Shown here one piece after another: positions 35,969-46,869 of a DNA stretch of 64,000 nt. Under the pieces are notes generated by a model, which was not told where the DNA came from, made no database searches, and saw nothing but the letters and a program-made list of their open reading frames with translations. Source of the DNA: an uncultured Eubacterium sp. (lineage in GTDB: Bacteria > Bacillota > Clostridia > Lachnospirales > Lachnospiraceae); the NCBI GenBank assembly GCA_947178105.1, contig CAMWXD010000008.1, positions 32,751-96,750 of the forward strand, written 5' to 3'. Numbering within the stretch: position 1 is the first letter of the stretch; every line of letters starts with the position of its first letter. The position numbers and the translations under genes are program-made.

Positions 35969-36424
35969 TTATTCTTGTTCCTGTTCTTCGCTCTTAGTTT
36001 CCCGGCTGTGGAGAGAGTCCAGATATCCCTGCAAAATCAGGCACGCTGCGACCTTATCCACATACGCCTTTCGTTCTTCCCTGCGGACGCCGCTTTGCAT
36101 CATTACCCTGCCTGCCGCAGCCGTCGTAAGCCGCTCATCCCATAACGCCACTGCAAGCCCTGTCCTCTGCTCAAGCATCGCTGCAAACTCCTTTGTCTTT
36201 TCACAGCGCTCGCCTTCGGTATTGTTCATATGCTTCGGATAGCCAAGCACAATCTTGTCCACTTCGTATTCTGCCGCAAGCTCCTGAATCCGCGCCAGCG
36301 TCTGGCGCAGCTTATCCGGTGATTTGCGGAAAACCGTCTCCACTCCCTGCGCGGTTACTAACAGCGGGTCGCTCACTGCCACACCCACTGTCTTTGACCC
36401 AAAATCCAGCCCCATAATCCGCAT
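35969..36424 (-). CDS. ruvX: Putative pre-16S rRNA nuclease / Holliday-junction resolvase-like RuvX
   Basis: RNase H-fold protein YqgF, 151 residues, linked to 16S rRNA 5'-end maturation. It begins [20 protein letters not shown] with the first catalytic aspartate, continues with [17 protein letters not shown] and the second acidic motif LWDERLTT. The C-terminal [15 protein letters not shown] is normal. The start at 36424 has GGAGG upstream; an upstream GTG/TTG-type extension has no family support. It lies between ireB and DUF1292, the standard order. Confidence 0.93.
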   Translation of the reverse strand: MRIMGLDFGSKTVGVAVSDPLLVTAQGVETVFRKSPDKLRQTLARIQELAAEYEVDKIVLGYPKHMNNTEGERCEKTKEFAAMLEQRTGLAVALWDERLTTAAAGRVMMQSGVRREERKAYVDKVAACLILQGYLDSLHSRETKSEEQEQE

Positions 36425-36479
36425 AGACGGACACCTCCTGCCTTTTCCTGCCTGGATGGCAAACATGCCAGCATCCTGT

Positions 36480-36740
36480 TTAATGAAAATTGACCCGGAT
36501 ATATTCCTTTAGGATCTCTTCCACCAGCTCGTCGCGCTCCACCTTCATAACCATGCTTCTGGCATTGTTGTGGCTTGTAATATAAGTCGGATCGCCGGAC
36601 ATAATATACCCTACTATCTGATTCAAAGGATTGTAGCCTTTTTCACTCAAAGAACGATATACATGCTCAATAATGTCCTTGACCTGAATTTCCGGTTCCT
36701 TCTCCACTCTGAAAAATTGTGTATTACTTTTATCCTGCAT
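36480..36740 (-). CDS. ireB: IreB-family regulatory phosphoprotein
   Basis: An 86-residue DUF965 protein. The opening [31 protein letters not shown] is typical, and the middle [30 protein letters not shown] is nearly invariant in the family. In Enterococcus IreB is phosphorylated by the kinase IreK near its N-terminal threonines and affects cephalosporin tolerance. It heads the ruvX-rnj-trmR block. Confidence 0.93.
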   Translation of the reverse strand: MQDKSNTQFFRVEKEPEIQVKDIIEHVYRSLSEKGYNPLNQIVGYIMSGDPTYITSHNNARSMVMKVERDELVEEILKEYIRVNFH

Positions 36741-36817
36741 ACTTCACGACCTCATTCCTGCTTCTTTTGTCTGCTTCCTCCAAAGCACTACTCTTTTTTA
36801 TTTTAATATACCTGGCG

Positions 36818-38134
36818 CTAAAATTCAACCATAATATAAACATCCTGTGTCAAATAACCGGTTATTTTCCCCCGGACTATGGTATTCGTGCGGCTTTTAT
36901 CCGATTCCACAGCGACTTTTACATATTCCTGCGTATAACCTGCCTCATATCGTTTGCCAAGGTATACAAAAGGCTCTTCCAACAAGACGTATACTGTATC
37001 TCCTATAAAGCTCTCCCGAAACGCCTTTGACATTTTTTCCCCAAGCCCGATCAGCCTTGCGCTGCGCTGCGCCTTGACGGAATCCGGCACCTGGCAGTCC
37101 ATGGAAGCCGCTTTTGTGCCCTTTCTCCTGGAATATTTAAAAATGTGCATTTCATAAAAACTGATTGTTTCCAAAAACTGTTCGGTTTTTATAAATTCCT
37201 CCTCCGTCTCTCCCGGAAATCCGACAATGACGTCTGTCGTGATCGCAGGCCGCGAAAAACAGCGCCGCAGGATCTGGCACTTTTGTTCATATACATCCGC
37301 CGTATATTTGCGGTTCATCCGCTTTAACACCGTATCGCAGCCGCTTTGGAGCGACAGGTGAAAATGCGGGCAGACTTTTTCCATTCCAGCCAGTGCCTGC
37401 GCAAACGTTTCGGTAATAATGCCGGGCTCCAGGGAACCAAGGCGGATCCGTTTTATGCCTGCTACTTCATGCACCTGCGCAAGCAGCCGCAGCAGCCCTT
37501 CCCCATACGGGGCGCCATGGTCGACGCCGTAAGAGCTTAAATGGATGCCGGTCAGCACGATTTCCCGGCAGCCGTTTTGTGCAAGCCTTGCCGCTTCCTC
37601 CAGCACCTCCTGCGGCTGCCTGCTGCGCACCCTGCCCCTCGTATAAGGGATAATACAGTAGCTGCAAAACTGGTTGCAGCCATCCTGAACCTTCATAAAA
37701 GCGCGCGTATGCTGCTGCGTGCGGCTGATGGAAAGCGGCTCGTATGCGGCCTTATCTTCCAGCGCTTCCCGCTCCCTGACCGGCATGTGCGTATTCAGAT
37801 ATTCTGTAATCGCAGGGATCAAATGTTCCTTTTTATTATTCCCTAAAACAATGTCCGCAATTCCTTCTTCCAAAACATTTGCATCTTTCGCCTGCACATA
37901 GCAGCCTGCGGCTACAATCACAGCCTGGGGATTGTTCCTGCGCGCCCGGTGCAGCATCTGCCTGGATTTGCGGTCAGCAATATTTGTCACGGAACAGGTA
38001 TTGACCACATACACGTCTGCTTTTTGTGTAAACGCCACGATCTCATAGCCCGCATCTTCCAAAAGCTGCTGCATCGCCTCTGTCTCATAGGCATTCACTT
38101 TGCATCCAAGATTGTGTAACGCCGCTTTTCTCAT
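36818..38134 (-). CDS. mtaB: tRNA t6A37 methylthiotransferase
   Basis: Radical-SAM enzyme that turns t6A37 of tRNA into ms2t6A. The 438 residues include an N-terminal UPF0004 domain with cysteines in NLGCKVNAYE and VNTCSVTNIADRK. The radical SAM cluster motif is CNQFCSYCIIPYTRGRVRS (about 152-170), and a C-terminal TRAM domain follows. The HNLGCKVN opening is specific for MtaB rather than MiaB. It is 77 bp upstream of ireB in the same direction and may head that operon. Confidence 0.94.
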   Translation of the reverse strand: MRKAALHNLGCKVNAYETEAMQQLLEDAGYEIVAFTQKADVYVVNTCSVTNIADRKSRQMLHRARRNNPQAVIVAAGCYVQAKDANVLEEGIADIVLGNNKKEHLIPAITEYLNTHMPVREREALEDKAAYEPLSISRTQQHTRAFMKVQDGCNQFCSYCIIPYTRGRVRSRQPQEVLEEAARLAQNGCREIVLTGIHLSSYGVDHGAPYGEGLLRLLAQVHEVAGIKRIRLGSLEPGIITETFAQALAGMEKVCPHFHLSLQSGCDTVLKRMNRKYTADVYEQKCQILRRCFSRPAITTDVIVGFPGETEEEFIKTEQFLETISFYEMHIFKYSRRKGTKAASMDCQVPDSVKAQRSARLIGLGEKMSKAFRESFIGDTVYVLLEEPFVYLGKRYEAGYTQEYVKVAVESDKSRTNTIVRGKITGYLTQDVYIMVEF

Positions 38135-38163
38135 AATTTTTCTACTCTTTTCTCTCTCCTATA

Positions 38164-38192
38164 TTGACTTTTTGCCTAAAAAACGTTACTAT
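38164..38192 (+). promoter_or_regulatory. Promoter of the HPr-like gene
   Basis: TTGACT (38164-38169), 17-bp spacer, TACTAT (38187-38192), about 50 bp upstream of the start codon, in the gap divergent from mtaB. Confidence 0.55.
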
Positions 38193-38243
38193 AAAATTCG
38201 ATGAAGGATCATCATGAATACTATGACCAAAGGAGGTTACATA

Positions 38244-38477
38244 ATGAAAACTGTACAGATTTCGTTAAACTCAATCGATAAGGTAAAATCATTTGTAAAT
38301 GCAATCACACAATTTGACTATGATTTTGATTTGATTTCTGGAAGATACGTAATCGACGCAAAATCGATTATGGGTATTTTCAGCCTGGATCTGTCCAAAC
38401 CGATTGACCTTGCCATCCATGCGGACGAAGAAGTGGATACGATCTTAGAGGTCATCAAGCCATATCTGGCAGCTTAG
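38244..38477 (+). CDS. HPr-like protein without the phosphorylatable histidine
   Basis: A 77-residue PTS HPr-fold protein: MKTVQISLNSIDKVKSFVNAITQFDYDFDLISGRYVIDAKSIMGIF... The KSIMG segment (HPr Ser46 region) is recognisable, but the N-terminal part that in HPr holds GLHARPA with His15 reads NSIDKVKSF. It cannot take part in normal phosphotransfer. A regulatory or structural role is likely but unproven. The start is set by AAAGGAGG 7 bp upstream. It is a single-gene transcript on the strand opposite to its neighbours. Confidence 0.85.
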   Translation: MKTVQISLNSIDKVKSFVNAITQFDYDFDLISGRYVIDAKSIMGIFSLDLSKPIDLAIHADEEVDTILEVIKPYLAA

Positions 38478-38480
38478 TTT

Positions 38481-38513
38481 AAAGTACCGGTTTTACAGCC
38501 GGTACTTTTTATA
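38481..38513. terminator. Bidirectional terminator between the HPr-like gene and thiI
   Basis: AAAGTACCGG (38481-38490) pairs with CCGGTACTTT (38499-38508) around an 8-base loop, with TTTTT-rich tail on the plus strand. It lies 11 bp from the thiI stop on the minus strand. Confidence 0.85.
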
Positions 38514-38519
38514 TGCCCT

Positions 38520-39698
38520 TTACGGCTCTACCCGTATCGTCTCTGCCGTATCTACCGCTTCCTTCATCATCGCATGGATCCCAGACAAATGCGATTCGGA
38601 TTTTAAGATCGATTTTAAATTCGGCTTTGTCACCGGATGCTTTGCCACAAATATCGTACAGCAGTCCTCAAACGGCAGGATCGACGTCTCATAAGTCCCG
38701 ATTTTTTGCGCAATATCGATAATCTCCTGCTTGTCCATCCCGATCAGCGGGCGGTAGACCGGCAGCGTGCATACTTCATTCGTAACCGCCAGCGAATGCA
38801 TCGTCTGGCTTGCTACCTGTCCAATGCTCTCACCGGTAACCAGCCCGAGGCATTCCTCCTCTTTTGCAAAATGCTCCGCCAGCTTCATCATATAGCGGCG
38901 CATAATAATCGTCAACTGGTCATGCGGGCATTTCTCATAAATGGAAAGCTGGATCTGTGTAAAGTTCAGGATATGCAGGCGGATCGGCCCTGTATATTTT
39001 GCTATTTCCTTTGCCAGGTCAACGACTTTCTGCTTCGCGCGCTCGCTCGTATAAGGAGGCGCATGGAAATAAACCGCATCGATCTTCACACCGCGCTTTG
39101 CAACCATGTAGCCGGCAACCGGGCTGTCAATTCCTCCCGAAAGCAGCAGCATCGCACGCCCGGCAGACCCGACCGGCATTCCGCCCGGCCCTGGGATCGT
39201 CTTGGAATACAGGTTGATCTTATTGCGGATCTCGACATGCAGCGTCACTTCTGGGTCATGCACATCCACTTTCAGCTTTGGGTACGCTTCCAGCAGGCGT
39301 TCTCCCAGCGCTGCGCTTACCTCCATCGAATCCATCGGATAGTTTTTTCTGGCACGCCTTGTGATGACTTTGAACGTAAACTCCTGCCCTTTGTATCCCT
39401 CGCCCACATAGGACACGACGTTTCGCGCCAGGGCATCAAAGCCTTCGTCCTCCATTAAGACGACCGGGCAGATGCCTACAATCCCAAAGACATGCGTCAA
39501 TGCCTCCACCGTTTCCTCAAAATCAAACTCCGACTGTGCCTCCACATAGACTCTGCCGTTTTCCTTGCGGACACAAAATTCGCCGTCTACTGCCTTTAGC
39601 GCATTCGCCGTCTGGCTGACCAGCGTATCTTCAAAAATATGGCGGTTTTTGCCTTTGACGCCGATCTCGCCGTATTTAATTAAAAATGCCTGATACAT
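38520..39698 (-). CDS. thiI: tRNA 4-thiouridine synthase ThiI
   Basis: Adenylates and thiolates U8 of tRNA and can feed sulfur to thiamine synthesis. The 392 residues contain an N-terminal ferredoxin-like and THUMP region, and the PP-loop motif LLSGGIDSPVAGYM (about 182-195). There is no C-terminal rhodanese domain, as in Bacillus. The partner cysteine desulfurase is encoded 15 bp upstream. Start at 39698 is chosen since AAGGAGG is 10 bp before it; an ATG three codons earlier is too close to that site. Confidence 0.93.
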   Translation of the reverse strand: MYQAFLIKYGEIGVKGKNRHIFEDTLVSQTANALKAVDGEFCVRKENGRVYVEAQSEFDFEETVEALTHVFGIVGICPVVLMEDEGFDALARNVVSYVGEGYKGQEFTFKVITRRARKNYPMDSMEVSAALGERLLEAYPKLKVDVHDPEVTLHVEIRNKINLYSKTIPGPGGMPVGSAGRAMLLLSGGIDSPVAGYMVAKRGVKIDAVYFHAPPYTSERAKQKVVDLAKEIAKYTGPIRLHILNFTQIQLSIYEKCPHDQLTIIMRRYMMKLAEHFAKEEECLGLVTGESIGQVASQTMHSLAVTNEVCTLPVYRPLIGMDKQEIIDIAQKIGTYETSILPFEDCCTIFVAKHPVTKPNLKSILKSESHLSGIHAMMKEAVDTAETIRVEP

Positions 39699-39713
39699 CG
39701 TATCCATTCCTCC

Positions 39714-40916
39714 TTACCGTCTCGTATAGCGGCGCAGGCGCGGCACGAGTTCCTGCAGCCTGTCAGCGGCGGCATCGACCTCTTCTGCCGTCGTATCGCT
39801 GCAAAAGCTAAACCGCAGTGCAGACTCCGCCCTCTCCCGCTCCAACTGCATCGCCTTTAGCGTATGGGAAGCGCCCTGGTGCGCAGCACTCTGATGTGAA
39901 GAACATGCCGAGCCTGCGGAAACATAAATCTGGTATTCTTCCAGGGCGTGCAGCAGCACTTCGCTGCGCACTCCCGGAAAGGACAGGCTTACGATGTGCG
40001 GCGCACTTTCAGCGCCGCATTTGCCATTGGCCGCCACCCCTTCGATACACGATGTTTTTTCGATCAGGCGTTCCTTTAGGCTGTACATATGCCGCACCTT
40101 TTCATCCAGGCATTCGTAAGCCTGTGCCGCAGCCTCTGCGATCCCTGCGATCCCCGGCACATTGTATGTCCCGGAACGCAGCCCCGCCTGCTGGCCGCCG
40201 CCAAATATGATCGGGTTGATTTTTACTTTTTCCTTTTTGTATAAAAATCCGACGCCCTTCGGCGCATGGATCTTATGCCCGCTGGCAGACAACAGGTCAA
40301 TTCCCAGTTTTTTCGGGCGCAGCAGCATTTTTCCATAAGACTGCACCGCATCCACATGAAACAGCGCCTGCGGATTTTTTTCATGGACGATATCTGCGGC
40401 ATGTGCCACCGGCTGGATCGCTCCGACCTCATTATTGACGTGCATGACCGATACGAGAATCGTTTTCGCATCGACTGCTTCCCGCAGCGCATCCAGATCG
40501 ACAATCCCGTCCCGATCGACCGGCAGGTAAACAACCTCAAATCCCTGCTCCTGCAAATATTCCATCGTGCGCAGCACCGATGCATGTTCCACCTGCGTTG
40601 TAACCAGGCGGCTGCCAAGCCGGCGGTTTGCCGTCGCAGCACCGATCAGCGCAAGATTGTTCGACTCTGTCCCGCCGGAAGTAAATAGAATCTCTTTGTC
40701 CGATACTTTTAATGTTTTCGCAATGGTTTCCGCCGCCCGCCTGATATGCCGCTCCGCTTCAAACCCTTTGCTGTGCATGGAGGAAGGGTTGCCAAAGTCT
40801 GTGTCCATCATTTTTTTCACAACATTTTGCACGCGCCCAGAACACCAGGTCGTTGCCGCATGATCCAAATATACCTCTGTTTTGTTTTCCATCTCTAATT
40901 CCATACCATTTTCCAT
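39714..40916 (-). CDS. Cysteine desulfurase paired with ThiI
   Basis: PLP enzyme of the NifS/IscS family, 400 residues, that takes sulfur from cysteine as a persulfide. It has VYLDHAATTWCS at the start, the PLP lysine in SASGHKIHAPKG (about residue 211) and the catalytic cysteine loop YVSAGSACSSHQ (about 340). Adjacent thiI suggests the Bacillus NifZ role: sulfur donor for tRNA 4-thiouridine. Several ATGs cluster at the start; the one at 40892 (MENKTEV) has GGA 7 bp upstream and is an alternative. Confidence 0.93.
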   Translation of the reverse strand: MENGMELEMENKTEVYLDHAATTWCSGRVQNVVKKMMDTDFGNPSSMHSKGFEAERHIRRAAETIAKTLKVSDKEILFTSGGTESNNLALIGAATANRRLGSRLVTTQVEHASVLRTMEYLQEQGFEVVYLPVDRDGIVDLDALREAVDAKTILVSVMHVNNEVGAIQPVAHAADIVHEKNPQALFHVDAVQSYGKMLLRPKKLGIDLLSASGHKIHAPKGVGFLYKKEKVKINPIIFGGGQQAGLRSGTYNVPGIAGIAEAAAQAYECLDEKVRHMYSLKERLIEKTSCIEGVAANGKCGAESAPHIVSLSFPGVRSEVLLHALEEYQIYVSAGSACSSHQSAAHQGASHTLKAMQLERERAESALRFSFCSDTTAEEVDAAADRLQELVPRLRRYTRR

Positions 40917-40976
40917 CTCTGCTTTTGAACGATTCTCTTCTTTTTGTTCTGTCAGAACCCGTGCCTGTCCGCTTCC

Positions 40977-41726
40977 TTACGTCTCTCCTTCCATCATCTC
41001 GATGCGAAGCATCAGCGCAGACAGCATTGCCGCTGCCGCCGTATCCGTCCGAAGGATACGCCTGCCGAGGGAAATTACCTGCATCTTTCCTCTGAGCGCC
41101 TCAATTTCTTCCGGTGCAAAGCCGCCCTCCGGCCCGATCATCACACTGATGCTCTCTCCACGCTGAATCGAACAAAGCGCCTCTTTCGTAGCCTGCATCC
41201 CGCATTCATTTTCATATGGGACAAGCCGGCAGCCGCATTCCATCGCACATGCCGCCGCAGCCGCAAAGTCCATGACCGGGCGCACAACCGGAATCCGGCT
41301 CCGCTTTGACTGCTTTGCGGCGCTTTGCGCAATCGCCTGCCAGCGTTTCACCTTTGCCTGCGCCCTTTTCTCGTCCAGCTTTACGACACAGTACTTCATT
41401 GCAACCGGGATAATCTCATGGACGCCAAGCTCTACCGCCTTTTGTATGACATATTCCATACGGTCGCCCTTCGGAAGCGCCTGGAACAGAAAAACCGGAT
41501 TCGCCAGCTCTGTGCTTTCGGCATTTGCATCCACAATATCAAGCTGCACAAACGTATCTGCCACCTCCAGCACACTGCACGCATAATCATGCCCGCCCTC
41601 GCTGCTGACACGGACGCTTTCCCCCGGCTTCATCCGCAGTACATTTTTGATATGGTTGACGTCCGCGCCGGTAATCGTAATAAAATCTTTCCCCACCTGG
41701 CTGTCTTTTACAAAAAACTGATACAT
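40977..41726 (-). CDS. rsmE: 16S rRNA m3U1498 methyltransferase
   Basis: SPOUT-class (knotted) methyltransferase for U1498 of 16S rRNA. The 249 residues hold an N-terminal PUA-like domain (MYQFFVKDSQVGKDFITITGADVNHIKNVLRMKPGE...). In the C-terminal SPOUT core the AdoMet loop is VMIGPEGGFAPEEIE followed by SLGRRILRTDTAAAAML. It starts 6 bp after prmA and is in its usual dnaJ-prmA-rsmE neighbourhood. Confidence 0.95.
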   Translation of the reverse strand: MYQFFVKDSQVGKDFITITGADVNHIKNVLRMKPGESVRVSSEGGHDYACSVLEVADTFVQLDIVDANAESTELANPVFLFQALPKGDRMEYVIQKAVELGVHEIIPVAMKYCVVKLDEKRAQAKVKRWQAIAQSAAKQSKRSRIPVVRPVMDFAAAAACAMECGCRLVPYENECGMQATKEALCSIQRGESISVMIGPEGGFAPEEIEALRGKMQVISLGRRILRTDTAAAAMLSALMLRIEMMEGET

Positions 41727-41732
41727 AAAAGC

Positions 41733-42701
41733 TTACTTTCTCCTTGCAGTAATATTCACCCATTCCCCCTGACGGTTCGTTTCCAGCAATTCAAACCCGG
41801 CGCCTTCCAGTGCCTTTGCCACATCCTGTTCCTTAAAATCAATAATCCCGGATGTAATCAGCACGCCGCCTTTTTTCAGGCAGGAAAACAGTGCCGGAGC
41901 CATCGGGATAATCACGTCCGCCAGGATATTCGCCAGGACGATCTCATAGCCGTCTGTTTCCCGCTCCTGTACGGACTTATCCCCGATCAGGTTGCCGCGG
42001 TAAAAGTGCCAGAGCGCTTCGTCAAGACGGTTGGTATGCATATTTTCCTGCGCGGAAACAATACAGTTTTCATCAATATCCATCCCTGTGACAGAAGCCG
42101 CGCCAAGCTTTAACGCCACAATCGACAAAATCCCGCTGCCGCAGCCTACATCAAGCGCTTTCCATCCCAAGCCGTCTGCTTCCAGCATCTTGGCATACTT
42201 TTGAAGCTGCCTGATGCATAGCTGCGTCGTCTCATGCTTTCCTGTCCCAAAAGAAATGCCGGGATCAATCTCAATCAGGATCTTTCCCGTATCTTTTTCG
42301 CTGCGCTCCTCCCAGGTCGGTTTGATCAAAATCTCCCCGACCGTAAAGGACTTAAAAAACTGTTTCCAGTTGTTCATCCAGTCCGCATCCTCGGTCTGGC
42401 TTTTTGTAATCTCCCCAGAGCCAATGTCCAGATACTGCCGCTGAGCTTCCAGCGCCGCATGTACCCTTGCAAGCAGCGCCTCGTGATCCTCCCCTGCCTC
42501 CAGGTAAAAGCTGACCCTGCTGGTGCCGTCGTCCGGCGGCAGCTCAGGCGGAAAATCGATAAACATATCCCCTGCTTCTTCGTCTGTCAGCGGCACATTG
42601 TTCTCGATTTCCACCCCTTCAATGCCAAGCTCTGCAAGCATCGCACTGATGATATCCTCAGCCGCCGTTGTCGTGGCAACCGTATATTTTTCCCATTTCA
42701 T
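41733..42701 (-). CDS. prmA: Ribosomal protein L11 methyltransferase
   Basis: Trimethylates lysines and the N-terminus of ribosomal protein L11. The 322 residues have an N-terminal substrate-recognition domain (about 1-110) and a class I methyltransferase domain. Its AdoMet motif is ALDVGCGSGILSIVALKLGA (about 183-202), and the LANILADVI motif follows. FGTGKHETTQLC is highly diagnostic. It lies between the J-domain gene and rsmE. Confidence 0.95.
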   Translation of the reverse strand: MKWEKYTVATTTAAEDIISAMLAELGIEGVEIENNVPLTDEEAGDMFIDFPPELPPDDGTSRVSFYLEAGEDHEALLARVHAALEAQRQYLDIGSGEITKSQTEDADWMNNWKQFFKSFTVGEILIKPTWEERSEKDTGKILIEIDPGISFGTGKHETTQLCIRQLQKYAKMLEADGLGWKALDVGCGSGILSIVALKLGAASVTGMDIDENCIVSAQENMHTNRLDEALWHFYRGNLIGDKSVQERETDGYEIVLANILADVIIPMAPALFSCLKKGGVLITSGIIDFKEQDVAKALEGAGFELLETNRQGEWVNITARRK

Positions 42702-42719
42702 CCCGCTACCCTTTCTTTT

Positions 42720-43382
42720 TTATCCCTGCAATCTTGCCAAAAGCCGCTGGTATTCCCGGTTGATCTCCTGGATGGCGTCAGTATCCCCGCATTTATTATC
42801 TGGATGGTAGATTTTCAGCAAGTCCTTATAGCGCTTTTTTAAGGAGCTTTGGCTGTTGACGCCGGCAAAAAACATCGCCCCCTGGATCGAGGCAGGTTTG
42901 GTGCGGATATCTTCTTTCTGGTACGCTTCCACCTGGTCGTAAAAGCTTTTTTTCTGCTCAAACTGCTTTTTTTCCTCCGCCAGCTTATACAATTCCCCTT
43001 CCAAAATCTGCCGTTTCATTTCCAGCAGGTGCTCCTCGTGCTTTTTCTTTGTCTCCTGGAATTCCTGCTGGCGATTAAAATGTGCCTTATCAATATTGAG
43101 CTGCATACGCTCCTGCTCGATCTGGTGCGTCTGTCTCCGCAGGCTCTGCTTTTTGGATTCCAGGCGTTCCGTCTCCTGTATCCGCCACATTTCAAACTCA
43201 TGCTGCTTTTTTATGATTTCTTCTGCCGCCCGCTCCTTAGAATTGCTTCCAGGCGGCTTTATTTTCGACTGCTTCTGATGCACGTCCAAAAAAGCCGGCC
43301 CCTGCGTATGTACCTGCTTGCGTGAAAATCCCCCGCCAGGTATCTGCGCCGCACCTGTATGTATCACATTGGGCTTTGGCAT
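42720..43382 (-). CDS. Coiled-coil protein with a C-terminal J domain
   Basis: A 220-residue protein with a short, low-complexity start (MPKPNVIHTGAAQIPGGGFSRK). A long, highly charged, Gln/Glu/Lys-rich coiled coil follows (about 50-150). The C-terminal J domain (about 165-220) has the HPD motif in LLKIYHPDNK. J domains stimulate DnaK-type ATPases, so this is a DnaK co-chaperone candidate. The inverted order (J domain last) is unlike DnaJ. It lies after the dnaK-dnaJ terminator and heads the prmA-rsmE-nifS-thiI operon. Client proteins are unknown. Confidence 0.8.
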   Translation of the reverse strand: MPKPNVIHTGAAQIPGGGFSRKQVHTQGPAFLDVHQKQSKIKPPGSNSKERAAEEIIKKQHEFEMWRIQETERLESKKQSLRRQTHQIEQERMQLNIDKAHFNRQQEFQETKKKHEEHLLEMKRQILEGELYKLAEEKKQFEQKKSFYDQVEAYQKEDIRTKPASIQGAMFFAGVNSQSSLKKRYKDLLKIYHPDNKCGDTDAIQEINREYQRLLARLQG

Positions 43383-43558
43383 TCCATTCTCTCTCCTGCA
43401 CATACTCATTCCTTCAATTTTTATGAACGATTTTTGATCCTGACTTTTATTTTCTCTAAAATCGGATCAAAATACAAGTGTTTCTGCTATGAAATTTAAC
43501 TTTTCTACATATTTCACAACAATCGAAGCATCCCTGTTTATTTTTTCGTATGCAATAG

Positions 43559-43645
43559 CAAAAAAGGAGAGCTGAAACACCGCATCTTATGTATCTTTTG
43601 ACGATAAACAGCAAAAATACATCTGGTGCGTTTTCAGCCCTCATC
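43559..43645 (-). terminator. Terminator of the hrcA-grpE-dnaK-dnaJ operon
   Basis: A long imperfect hairpin: GGGCTGAAAA and GATGTAT on the left arm (minus strand, about 43645-43617) pair with ATACAT and TTTCAGCTC on the right arm (about 43596-43568). It is followed on the minus strand by a T-run at about 43566-43560. Located 15 bp past the dnaJ stop. Confidence 0.75.
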
Positions 43646-43660
43646 TAAAAAATCATCAAA

Positions 43661-44839
43661 TTATATATCCTCAAAAACATCTTTCATTTTATCCATAAAA
43701 GTCTTGCGCCCTGCCTTTTTTCCACTGCCGGCGGATGCGCCGTTCTGGCTCTTTAAGGAATTTCCGCTCGCTTCATCGTATTTGCGCAGCGCTTCCTTTG
43801 CCTCCGCACTCAGGCTGGTCGGCACCTGGACAACAAGCGTCACATACTGGTCGCCCCGTATGTTTTTATTGCGCAAAGACGGCACGCCCTTTCCTTTCAG
43901 GCGGATCCTGGTATCGGTCTGCGTGCCTGGCTTTACCGCATACAGCACATCCCCGTCGATCGTACTGATCCGTATTTCCCCGCCAAGCGCTGCCTGCGCA
44001 AACGAAATCGGCGCGGTGGAATAGATATTCATATCCTGCCGCTGGAAAATCGGATGGCTGGTGATGATCACCTCCACAAGCAGGTCGCCTCTCGGCCCTC
44101 CGTTGACGCCCGGTTCCCCCTTTTCACGGATACGCACGCTCTGCCCATTGTCGATTCCTGCCGGAATGCTGACCGAGATCTTCTTTTTATTTGAAACATA
44201 TCCGTTGCCGTGGCAGTGCGGGCATTTTTCCTTCACAATCTTGCCAGTCCCGCGGCAGTCCGGGCACGTCTGTACATTCTGCACCATGCCAAACAGGGAC
44301 TGCTGCGTCATAATGACCTTGCCCTTGCCGCCGCACTTAGTACAGGTCTCAGGGTTCGTACCCGGCTTTGCACCGCTTCCATGGCACTGCGGACAATCGT
44401 CTTTTAAAACCAGCTCCAACTCTTTCTCGCATCCAAACACCGCTTCTTCAAAAGTGATCCGTACGCTGGCGCGTACATTGGCTCCCTTCATCGGGCCATT
44501 GCTGCTTCTCCTGCTGCCGCCGCCGAAAAAGTCGCCGAAAATATCGCCAAAAATATCGCCGAAGTCCATCCCGGAGAAATCAAATCCTCCGCCGCCTGCG
44601 CCGCCGCCTTCAAAGGCTGCGTGGCCAAACTGGTCGTACTGCTTGCGTTTTTCCGGATCACTTAAGATCGCATAGGCTTCGGAAGCTTCTTTGAATTTTT
44701 TTTCTGCTTCTTTATCACCGGGATTCATATCCGGATGGTATTTCTTTGCGAGGACACGGTAGGCTTTTTTAATCTCCGAATCCCCCGCATTTTTTGCTAC
44801 CCCTAGAACCTCGTAATAATCTCTTTTCTGCTCTGCCAT
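43661..44839 (-). CDS. dnaJ: Chaperone DnaJ
   Basis: Hsp40 co-chaperone of DnaK, 392 residues. It has an N-terminal J domain ([36 protein letters not shown] at about 37-39), a Gly/Phe-rich segment and four CxxCxGxG zinc motifs (about 150-220, e.g. [34 protein letters not shown]). The C-terminal substrate domains follow. The start at 44839 has GAGGAA upstream. Last gene of the heat-shock operon, 44 bp after dnaK. Confidence 0.97.
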   Translation of the reverse strand: MAEQKRDYYEVLGVAKNAGDSEIKKAYRVLAKKYHPDMNPGDKEAEKKFKEASEAYAILSDPEKRKQYDQFGHAAFEGGGAGGGGFDFSGMDFGDIFGDIFGDFFGGGSRRSSNGPMKGANVRASVRITFEEAVFGCEKELELVLKDDCPQCHGSGAKPGTNPETCTKCGGKGKVIMTQQSLFGMVQNVQTCPDCRGTGKIVKEKCPHCHGNGYVSNKKKISVSIPAGIDNGQSVRIREKGEPGVNGGPRGDLLVEVIITSHPIFQRQDMNIYSTAPISFAQAALGGEIRISTIDGDVLYAVKPGTQTDTRIRLKGKGVPSLRNKNIRGDQYVTLVVQVPTSLSAEAKEALRKYDEASGNSLKSQNGASAGSGKKAGRKTFMDKMKDVFEDI

Positions 44840-44883
44840 AAACTTTTCCTCTGCCTGCACCCATTCCTAACTGTCAGGTAACC

Positions 44884-46794
<1,911 letters not shown>

Positions 46795-46869
46795 TTATGA
46801 TTTTGTTTTTTATATAAAAGTTATTAATATAAAAGTTATTACATTCCCTGTTCGCGCGGGTCCTTCGCA

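Noticed and set aside
43456..43644. A 62-residue cysteine-containing frame between dnaJ and the J-domain gene
   Set aside because: It lies within the imperfect terminator hairpin of the dnaK operon and has no ribosome site.
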